Source of the DNA: Protonemura montana
Taxonomy: Eukaryota > Arthropoda > Insecta > Plecoptera > Nemouridae
Direction of reading: 5' to 3'
NCBI GenBank assembly: GCA_947568835.1
Contig: CANOQG010000007.1
Location: 620,001 to 684,000, forward strand
Length of the DNA stretch: 64,000 bases
Part shown: positions 52,201 to 62,334 of the stretch, in pieces
Layout of the letters: every line of letters starts with the position of its first letter
Numbering within the stretch: position 1 is the stretch's first letter
Program-made: the position numbers and the translations under genes
The notes under the pieces: model-generated
Told to the model about the DNA's origin: nothing
Seen by the model: the letters and a program-made list of their open reading frames with translations, nothing else
Databases searched by the model: none

Positions 52201-55200
52201 CCTGCCGTATGTCCTGCACCATGTTCTGCCCCATGTCCTGCCCTATGTCCTGTCCCATGTCCTGTCCCATGTCATGTCCCATGTCCTGCTCCATGTCCTG
52301 CCCCATGTCCTGCCCCATGTCCCATGTCCTGCCCCATGTCCTGCCCCATGTCCTGCCCCATGTCCTGCTCCATGTCCTCCCCCTGTCCTGCCTCATGTCC
52401 CATGTCCTTCCCCATGTCCTGCCCCATGTCCTGCCCCATGTCCTGCCCCATGTCCTGTCCCATGTCCTGCCCCATGTTTTGCCCCATGTCCTGCCCCATG
52501 TCCTGCAATATGTCCTGTCCCATGTCCTGCCCCATGTCCTGCCCCATGTCCTGTCTCATGTCCTGCCTCATGTCCTACCCCATGTCCTGCCCTATGTCCT
52601 GCCCCATGTCCTGCCCCATGTCCTGCCCCATGTCCTGCCCCATGTCCTGCCCCATGTCCTGCCCCATGTCCTGCCCCATGGCCCATGTCCTGCCCCATGT
52701 CCTGCCCCATGTCCTGCTTCAAGTCCTGCCTCATGTCCTGCCCCATGTCCTGCCCCATGTCCTGCCCCATGTCCTGCCCCATGTCCTGCCGTATGTCCTG
52801 CACCATGTCCTGCCCCATGTCCTGCCCTATGTCCTGTCCCATGTCCTGTCCCATGTCATGTCCCATGTCCTGCTCCATGTCCTGCCCCATGTCCTGCCCC
52901 ATGTCCCATGTCCTGCCCCATGTCCTGCCCCATGTCCTGCCCCATGTCCTGCTCCATGTCCTCCCCCTGTCCTGCCTCATGTCCCATGTCCTTCCCCATG
53001 TCCTGCCCCATGTCCTGCCCCATGTCCTGCCCCATGTCCTGTCCCATGTCCTGCCCCATGTTTTGCCCCATGTCCTGCCCCATGTCCTGCAATATGTCCT
53101 GTCCCATGTCCTGCCCCATGTCCTGCCCCATGTCCTGTCTCATGTCCTGCCTCATGTCCTACCCCATGTCCTGCCCTATGTCCTGCCCCATGTCCTGCCC
53201 CATGTCCTGCCCCATGTCCTGCCCCATGTCCCATGTCCTGCCCCATGTCCTGCCCCATGTCCTGCCCCATGTCCTGCCCCATGTCCTGCCCCATGTCTTG
53301 CCCCATGTCCCATGTCCTGCCCCATGTCCTGCCCCATGTCCTGCCCCATGTCCTGCCCCATGTCCTGCCCCATGTCCTGCCCCATGTCCTGCCCCATGTC
53401 TTGCCCCATGTCCCGTGTCCTGCCCCATGTCCTGCCCCATGTCCTGCCCCATGTCCTGCTCTATGTCCTGTCTTATGTCCTGCCCCATGTCCTGCCCCAT
53501 GTCCTGTCTCATGTCATGTCCCATGTCCTGCTCCATGTCCTGCCCCATGTCCTGCCCCATGGCCTGCCCTATGTCCTGCCCCATGTCCTGCCCCATGTCC
53601 TGCCCCATGTCCTGCCCCATGTCCTGCCCCATGTCCTGCCCCATGTCCCATGTCCTGCCCCATGTCCTGCCCCATGTCCTGCCCCATGTCCTGCCCCATG
53701 TCCTGCCCCATGTCTTGCCCCATGTCCCATGTCCTGCCCCATGTCCTGCCCCATGTCCTACCCCATGTCCTGCCCTATGTCCTGTCTTATGTCCTGCCCC
53801 ATGTCCTGCCCCATGTCCTGCTCCATGTCCTTCCCCTGTCCTGCCCTATGTCCCATGTCCTGCCCCATGTCCTGCCTCATGTCCTGCCCCATGTCCTGCC
53901 TTATGTCCTGTCCCATGTCCTGCCCCATTTCCTGCCCCATCTCCTGCTCCATGTCCTGCCCCATGTCCTGCCCCATGTCCCATGTCCTGCCCCATGTCCC
54001 ATGTCCTGCCCCATGTCCTGCCCCATGTCCTGTCCCATGTCCTGCCTCATGTCCTGCCCCATGTCCTGCCCCATGTCCTGCCCCATGTCCTGCCCCATGT
54101 CCTGTCCCATGTCCTGCCCCATGTCATGCCCCATGTCCTGCCCCATGTCCTGCCCCATGTCCCATGTCCTGCCCCATGTCCTGCCCTTTGTCCTGTCCCA
54201 TTTCCTGCCCCATGTCCTGGCCTATGTCCCGCCCCATGTCCTGCCCCATGTCCTGCCCCATGTTCTGCCCCATGTCCTGTCCCATGTCTTGCCCCATGTC
54301 CCATGTCCTGCCCCATGTCTTGCCCCATGTCCTGCCCCATGTCCTTCCCTATGTCCTGTCCCATGTCCTGCCCCATGTCCTGTCCCATGTCCTGCCTCAT
54401 GTCCTGCCCCATGTACTGCCCCATGTCCTGCTCCATGTCCTGCCCCATGTCCTGCCCCATGTCCTGCCCCATGTCCTGCCCCATGTCCTGCTCCATGTCC
54501 TCCCCCTGTCCTGCCTCATGTCCCATGTCCTTCCCCATGTCCTGCCCCATGTCCTGCCCCATGTCCTGCCCCATGTCCTGTCCCATGTCCTGCCCCATGT
54601 TTTGCCCCATGTCCTGCCCCATGTCCTGCAATATGTCCTGTCCCATGTCCTGCCCCATGTCCTGCCCCATGTCCTGTCTCATGTCCTGCCTCATGTCCTA
54701 CCCCATGTCCTGCCCTATGTCCTGCCCCATGTCCTGCCCCATGTCCTGCCCCATGTCCTGCCCCATGTCCTGCCCCATGTCCTGCCCCATGTCCTGCCCC
54801 ATGGCCCATGTCCTGCCCCATGTCCTGCCCCTTGTCCTGTCCCATTTCCTGCCCCATGTCCTGCCCCATGTCCTTCCCCATGTCCTGCCCCATGTCCTGC
54901 CCCATGTCCTGCCCCATGTCCTGTCCCATGTCCTGCCCCATGTTTTGCCCCATGTCCTGCCCCATGTCCTGCAATATGTCCTGTCCCATGTCCTGCCCCA
55001 TGTCCTGCCCCATGTCCTGCCCCAGTCCTGTCCCATGTCATGTCCCATGTCCTGCTCCATGTCCTGCCCCATGTCCTGCCCCATGGCCTGCCCTATGTCC
55101 TGCCCCATGTCCTGCCCCATGTCCTGCCCCATGTCCTGCCCCATGTCCTGCCCCATGTCCTGCCCCATGTCCCATGTCCTGCCCCATGTCCTGCCCCATG

Positions 55201-55325
55201 TTCTGCCCCATGTCCTGCCCCATGTCCTGCCCCATGTCTTGCCCCATGTCCCATGTCCTGCCCCATGTCCTGCCCCATGTCCTACCCCATGTCCTGCCCT
55301 TTGTCCTGTCTTATGTCCTGCCCCA
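49289..55325 (+). repeat. B2: second copy of the 6,014-bp tandem duplication
   Basis: B2 is nearly identical to B1, including the shared private substitution CCTTATG (47861 in B1, 53899 in B2) where A and C have CCCTATG. It has two extra units before ATGGCCC near 52680. It also has a one-base deletion at 55024-55025, CCCCAGTCC in place of CCCCATGTCC, counting the whole-unit context. Past about 55325 the sequence continues as the normal end of the block. Confidence 0.9.
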
Positions 55326-58068
55326 TGTCCTGCCCCATGTCCTGCTCCATGTCCTTCCCCTGTCCTGCCCTATGTCCCATGTCCTGCCCCATGTCTTGCC
55401 TCATGTCCTGCCCCATGTCCTGCCCTATGTCCTGTCCCATGTCCTGCCCCATTTCCTGCCCCATCTACTGCTCCATGTCCTGCCCCATGTCCTGCCCCAT
55501 GTCCCATGTCCTGCCCCATGTCCTGCCCCATGTCCTGTCCCATGTCCTGCCTCATGTCCTGCCCCATGTCCTGCCCCATGTCCTGCCCCATGTCCTGCCC
55601 CATGTCCTGTCCCATGTCCTGCCCCATGTCATGCCCCATGTCCTGCCCCATGTCCTGCCCCATGTCCCATAACCTGCCCCATGTCCTGCCCTTTGTCCTG
55701 TCCCATTTCCTGCCCCATGTCCTAGCCTATGTCCCGCCCCATGTCCTGCCCCATGTTCTGCCCCATGTTCTGCCCCATGTCCTGTCCCATGTCTTGCCCC
55801 ATGTCCCATGTCCTGCCCCATGTTCTGCCCCATGTCCTGCCCCATGTCCTTCCCTATGTCCTGTCCCATGTCCTGCCCCATGATCTGCCCCAAGTCCTGC
55901 TCCATGTCCTCCCCCTGTCCTGCCCCATGTCCCATGTCCTGCCCCATGTCCTGCCCCATGTCCTGCCCCATGTCCTGCCCTATGTCCTGTCCCATGTCCT
56001 GCCCCATGTCCTGCCCCATGTCCTGCCCTATGTCCTGCCCCTTGTCTTGCCCCATGTCCCATGTCCTGCACCATGTCCTGCCCCATGTCCTGCCCCATGT
56101 CCTGCCCTATGTCCTGCCCCATGTCCTGCCCCATTTTCTGCTCCATGTCCCGCCCCATGTCCTGCTCCATGTCCCATGTCATGCCCCATGTCCTGCCCCA
56201 TGTCCTGCCCCATGTCCTGTCCCATGTCCTGCTCCATGTCCTGCCCCATGTCTTACCCCATGTCCCATGTCCTGCCTCATGTCCTGCCCCATGTCCTGCC
56301 CCATATCCTGCCCCATGTCCTGCCCCATGTCCTGCCCCATGTCCTGTCTCATGTCCTGCCCAATGTCCTGCCCCATGTCCTGCTCCATGTCCTGCCCCAT
56401 GTCCTGCCCCATGTCCTGCCCCATGTCCTGCCCCATGTCCTGCCCTATGTCCTGCCCCATGTCCTGCCCCATGTCCTGCCCCATGTCCTGCCCTATGTCC
56501 TGCCCCATGTCCTGCCCCATGTCCTGCCCTATGTCCTGTCCCATGTCCTGTCCCATGTCATGTCCCATGTCCTGCTCCATGTCCTGCCCCATGTCCTGCC
56601 CCATGTCCTGCCCTATGTCCTGCCCCATGTCCTGCCCCATGTCCTGCCCCATGTCCTGCTCCATGTCCTGCCCCATGTCCCATGTCCTGCCCCATGTCCT
56701 GCCCCATGTCCTGTCCCATGTCCTGCCTCATGTCCTGCCCCATGTACTGCCCCATGTCCTGCCCCATGTCCTGCCCCATGTCCTGCCCCATGTCCTGTCC
56801 CATGTCCTGCCCCATGTCCTGCCCCATGTCCTGCTTCAAGTCCTGCCTCATGTCCTGCCCCATGTCCTGCCCCATGTCCTGCCCCATGTCCTGCCCCATG
56901 TCCTGCCGTATGTCCTGCACCATGTCCTGCCCCATGTCCTGCCCTATGTCCTGTCCCATGTCCTGTCCCATGTCATGTCCCATGTCCTGCTCCATGTCCT
57001 GCCCCATGTCCTGCCCCATGTCCCATGTCCTGCCCCATGTCCTGCCCCATGTCCTGCCCCATGTCCTGCTCCATGTCCTCCCCCTGTCCTGCCTCATGTC
57101 CCATGTCCTTCCCCATGTCCTGCCCCATGTCCTGCCCCATGTCCTGCCCCATGTCCTGTCCCATGTCCTGCCCCATGTTTTGCCCCATGTCCTGCCCCAT
57201 GTCCTGCAATATGTCCTGTCCCATGTCCTGCCCCATGTCCTGCCCCATGTCCTGTCTCATGTCCTGCCTCATGTCCTACCCCATGTCCTGCCCTATGTCC
57301 TGCCCCATGTCCTGCCCCATGTCCTGCCCCATGTCCTGCCCCATGTCCTGCCCCATGTCCTGCCCCATGTCCCGTGTCCTGCCCCATGTCCTGCCCCATG
57401 TCCTGCCCCATGTCCTGCTCTATGTCCTGTCTTATGTCCTGCCCCATGTCCTGCCCCATGTCCTGTCCCATGTCCTGCCCCATGTCCTGCTTCAAGTCTT
57501 GCCTCATGTCCTGCCCCATGTCCTGCCCCATGTCCTGCCCCATGTCCTGCCCCATGTCCTGCCGTATGTCCTGCACCATGTCCTGCCCCATGTCCTGCCC
57601 TATGTCCTGTCCCATGTCCTGTCCCATGTCATGTCCCATGTCCTGCTCCATGTCCTGCCCCATGTCCTGCCCCATGTCCCATGTCCTGCCCCATGTCCTG
57701 CCCCATGTCCTGCCCCATGTCCTGCTCCATGTCCTCCCCCTGTCCTGCCTCATGTCCCATGTCCTTCCCCATGTCCTGCCCCATGTCCTGCCCCATGTCC
57801 TGCCCCATGTCCTGTCCCATGTCCTGCCCCATGTTTTGCCCCATGTCCTGCCCCATGTCCTGCAATATGTCCTGTCCCATGTCCTGCCCCATGTCCTGCC
57901 CCATGTCCTGTCTCATGTCCTGCCTCATGTCCTACCCCATGTCCTGCCCTATGTCCTGCCCCATGTCCTGCCCCATGTCCTGCCCCATGTCCTGCCCCAT
58001 GTCCTGCCCCATGTCTTGCCCCATGTCCCGTGTCCTGCCCCATGTCCTGCCCCATGTCCTGCCCCATG

Positions 58069-61000
58069 TCCTGCTCTATGTCCTGTCTTATGTCCTGCCC
58101 CATGTCCTGCCCCATGTCCTGTCCCATGTCATGTCCCATGTCCAGCTCCATGTCCTGCCCCATGTCCTGCCCCATGGCCTGCCCTATGTCCTGCCCCATG
58201 TCCTGCCCCATGTCCTGCCCCATGTCCTGCCCCATGTCCTGCCCCATGTCCTGCCCCATGTCCCATGTCCTGCCCCATGTCCTGCCCCATGTCCTGCCCC
58301 ATGTCCTGCCCCATGTCCTGCCCCATGTCTTGCCCCATGTCCCATGTCCTGCCCCATGTCCTGCCCCATGTCCTACCCCATGTCCTGCCCTATGTCCTGT
58401 CTTATGTCCTGCCCCATGTCCTGCCCCATGTCCTGCTCCATGTCCTTCCCCTGTCCTGCCCTATGTCCCATGTCCTGCCCCATGTCCTGCCTCATGTCCT
58501 GCCCCATGTCCTGCCCTATGTCCTGTCCCATGTCCTGCCCCATTTCCTGCCCCATCTCCTGCTCCATGTCCTGCCCCATGTCCTGCCCCATGTCCCATGT
58601 CCTGCCCCATGTCCTGCCCCATGTCCTGTCCCATGTCCTGCCTCATGTCCTGCCCCATGTCCTGCCCCATGTCCTGCCCCATGTCCTGCCCCATGTCCTG
58701 TCCCATGTCCTGCCCCATGTCATGCCCCATGTCCTGCCCCATGTCCTGCTTCAAGTCCTGCCTCATGTCCTGCCCCATGTCCTGCCCCATGTCCTGCCCC
58801 ATGTCCTGCCCCATGTCCTGCCGTATGTCCTGCACCATGTTCTGCCCCATGTCCTGCCCTATGTCCTGTCCCATGTCCTGTCCCATGTCATGTCCCATGT
58901 CCTGCTCCATGTCCTGCCCCATGTCCTGCCCCATGTCCCATGTCCTGCCCCATGTCCTGCCCCATGTCCTGCCCCATGTCCTGCTCCATGTCCTCCCCCT
59001 GTCCTGCCTCATGTCCCATGTCCTTCCCCATGTCCTGCCCCATGTCCTGCCCCATGTCCTGCCCCATGTCCTGTCCCATGTCCTGCCCCATGTTTTGCCC
59101 CATGTCCTGCCCCATGTCCTGCAATATTTCCTGTCCCATGTCCTGCCCCATGTCCTGCCCCATGTCCTGTCTCATGTCCTGCCTCATGTCCTACCCCATG
59201 TCCTGCCCTATGTCCTGCCCCATGTCCTGCCCCATGTCCTGCCCCATGTCCTGCCCCATGTCCTGCCCCATGTCCTGCCCCATGTCCTGCCCCATGGCCC
59301 ATGTCCTGCCCCATGTCCTGCCCCTTGTCCTGTCCCATTTCCTGCCCCATGTCCTGCCCCATGTCCTGCCCCATGTCCTGCCCCATGTCCTGCCCCATGT
59401 CCTGCCCCATGTCCTGCCCCATGTCTTGCCCCATGTCCCGTGTCCTGCCCCATGTCCTGCCCCATGTCCTGCCCCATGTCCTGCCCTATGTCCTGTCTTA
59501 TGTCCTGCCCCATGTCCTGCCCCATGTCCTGTCCCATGTCATGTCCCATGTCCTGCTCCATGTCCTGCCCCATGTCCTGCCCCATGGCCTGCCCTATGTC
59601 CTGCCCCATGTCCTGCCCCATGTCCTGCCCCATGTCCTGCCCCATGTCCTGCCCCATGTCCTGCCCCATGTCCCATGTCCTGCCCCATGTCCTGCCCCAT
59701 GTTCTGCCCCATGTCCTGCCCCATGTCCTGCCCCATGTCTTGCCCCATGTCCCATGTCTTGCCCCATGTCCTGCCCCATGTCCTACCCCATGTCCTGCCC
59801 TTTGTCCTGTCTTATGTCCTGCCCCATGTCCTGCCCCATGTCCTGCTCCATGTCCTTCCCCTGTCCTGCCCTATGTCCCATGTCCTGCCCCATGTCCTGC
59901 CTCATGTCCTGCCCCATGTCCTGCCCTATGTCCTGTCCCATGTCCTGCCCCATTTCCTGCCCCATCTCCTGCTCCATGTCCTGCCCCATGTCCTGCTCCA
60001 TGTCCCATGTCCTGCCCCATGTCCTGCCCCATGTCCTGTCCTATGTCCTGCCTCATGTCCTGCCCCATGTCCTGCCCCATGTCCTGCCCCATGTCCTGCC
60101 CCATGTCCTGTCCCATGTCCTGCCCCATGTCATGCCCCATGTCCTGCCCCATGTCCTGCCCCATGTCCCATGTCCTGCCCCATGTCCTGCCCTTTGTCCT
60201 GTCCCATTTCCTGCCCCATGTCCTGGCCTATGTCCCGCCCCATGTCCTGCCCCATGTCCTGCCCCATGTTCTGCCCCATGTCCTGTCCCATGTCTTGCCC
60301 CATGTCCCATGTCCTGCCCCATGTCCTGCCCCATGTCCTGCCCCATGTCCTTCCCTATGTCCTGTCCCATGTCCTGCCCCATGTCCTGTCCCATGTCCTG
60401 CCTCATGTCCTGCCCCATGTACTGCCCCATGTCCTGCCCCATGTCCTGCCCCATGTCCTGCCCCATGTCCTGTCCCATGTCCTGCCCCATGTCCTGCCCC
60501 ATGTCCTGCTTCAAGTCCTGCCTCATGTCCTGCCCCATGTCCTGCCCCATGTCCTGCCCCATGTCCTGCCCCATGTCCTGCCGTATGTCCTGCACCATGT
60601 TCTGCCCCATGTCCTGCCCTATGTCCTGTCCCATGTCCTGTCCCATGTCATGTCCCATGTCCTGCTCCATGTCCTGCCCCATGTCCTGCCCCATGTCCCA
60701 TGTCCTGCCCCATGTCCTGCCCCATGTCCTGCCCCATGTCCTGCTCCATGTCCTCCCCCTGTCCTGCCTCATGTCCCATGTCCTTCCCCATGTCCTGCCC
60801 CATGTCCTGCCCCATGTCCTGCCCCATGTCCTGTCCCATGTCCTGCCCCATGTTTTGCCCCATGTCCTGCCCCATGTCCTGCAATATGTCCTGTCCCATG
60901 TCCTGCCCCATGTCCTGCCCCATGTCCTGTCTCATGTCCTGCCTCATGTCCTACCCCATGTCCTGCCCTATGTCCTGCCCCATGTCCTGCCCCATGTCCT

Positions 61001-62334
61001 GCCCCATGTCCTGCCCCATGTCCTGCCCCATGTCCTGCCCCATGTCCTGCCCCATGGCCCATGTCCTGCCCCATGTCCTGCCCCATGTCCTGCTTCAAGT
61101 CCTGCCTCATGTCCTGCCCCATGTCCTGCCCCATGTCCTGCCCCATGTCCTGCCCCATGTCCTGCCGTATGTCCTGCACCATGTCCTGCCCCATGTCCTG
61201 CCCTATGTCCTGTCCCATGTCCTGTCCCATGTCATGTCCCATGTCCTGCTCCATGTCCTGCCCCATGTCCTGCCCCATGTCCTGCCCCATGTCCTGCTCC
61301 ATGTCCTCCCCCTGTCCTGCCTCATGTCCCATGTCCTTCCCCATGTCCTGCCCCATGTCCTGCCCCATGTCCTGCCCCATGTCCTGTCCCATGTCCTGCC
61401 CCATGTTTTGCCCCATGTCCTGCCCCATGTCCTGCAATATGTCCTGTCCCATGTCCTGCCCCATGTCCTGCCCCATGTCCTGTCTCATGTCCTGCCTCAT
61501 GTCCTACCCCATGTCCTGCCCTATGTCCTGCCCCATGTCCTGCCCCATGTCCTGCCCCATGTCCTGCCCCATGTCCCATGTCCTGCCCCATGTCCTGCCC
61601 CATGTCCTGCCCCATGTCCTGCCCCATGTCCTGCCCCATGTCTTGCCCCATGTCCCATGTCCTGCCCCATGTCCTGCCCCATGTCCTGCCCCATGTCCTG
61701 CCCCATGTCCTGCCCCATGTCCTGCCCCATGTCCTGCCCCATGTCATGCCCCATGTCCCGTGTCCTGCCCCATGTCCTGCCCCATGTCCTGCCCCATGTC
61801 CTGCTCTATGTCCTGTCTTATGTCCTGCCCCATGTCCTGCCCCATGTCCTGTCTCATGTCATGTCCCATGTCCTGCTCCATGTCCTGCCCCATGTCCTGC
61901 CCCATGGCCTGCCCTATGTCCTGCCCCATGTCCTGCCCCATGTCCTGCCCCATGTCCTGCCCCATGTCCTGCCCCATGTCCTGCCCCATGTCCCATGTCC
62001 TGCCCCATGTCCTGCCCCATGTCCTGCCCCATGTCCTGCCCCATGTCCTGCCCCATGTCTTGCCCCATGTCCCATGTCCTGCCCCATGTCCTGCCCCATG
62101 TCCTACCCCATGTCCTGCCCTATGTCCTGTCTTATGTCCTGCCCCATGTCCTGCCCCATGTCCTGCTCCATGTCCTTCCCCTGTCCTGCCCTATGTCCCA
62201 TGTCCTGCCCCATGTCCTGCCTCATGTCCTGCCCCATGTCCTGCCCTATGTCCTGTCCCATGTCCTGCCCCATTTCCTGCCCCATCTCCTGCTCCATGTC
62301 CTGCCCCATGTCCTGCCCCATGTCCTGCCCCATG
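58069..62334 (+). repeat. 4,266-bp tandem duplication in block C, first copy
   Basis: This segment repeats from about 62335 to the end of the window with a constant 4,266-bp offset. The markers ATGTCCAGCTCC (58141, 62407), the TTCAAG tag (near 58749, 63015) and TGCAATATTTCC (near 59122, 63388) all recur at that offset. Confidence 0.87.

Larger units (their letters stand above)
41971..55666 (+). repeat. Large block B (13,696-bp) with an internal duplication
   Basis: The block begins with CCATAACCTG at 41971 and ends where the next such marker starts at 55667. It is longer than A because it contains a 6,014-bp tandem duplication, and it would otherwise be about 7.66 kb because it also lacks a 694-bp segment. 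Offset to block C is exactly 13,696 bp from the start up to the 694-bp deletion site near 45.78 kb. Confidence 0.88.

Noticed and set aside
33546..55666. Treating the large-block duplications simply as an assembly error
   Set aside because: The blocks carry distinct private variants (694-bp deletion, CCTTATG, the 35.0-35.3 kb patch, the one-base deletion), which a pure duplication artefact would not have. A partial artefact such as a wrong copy number still cannot be excluded.
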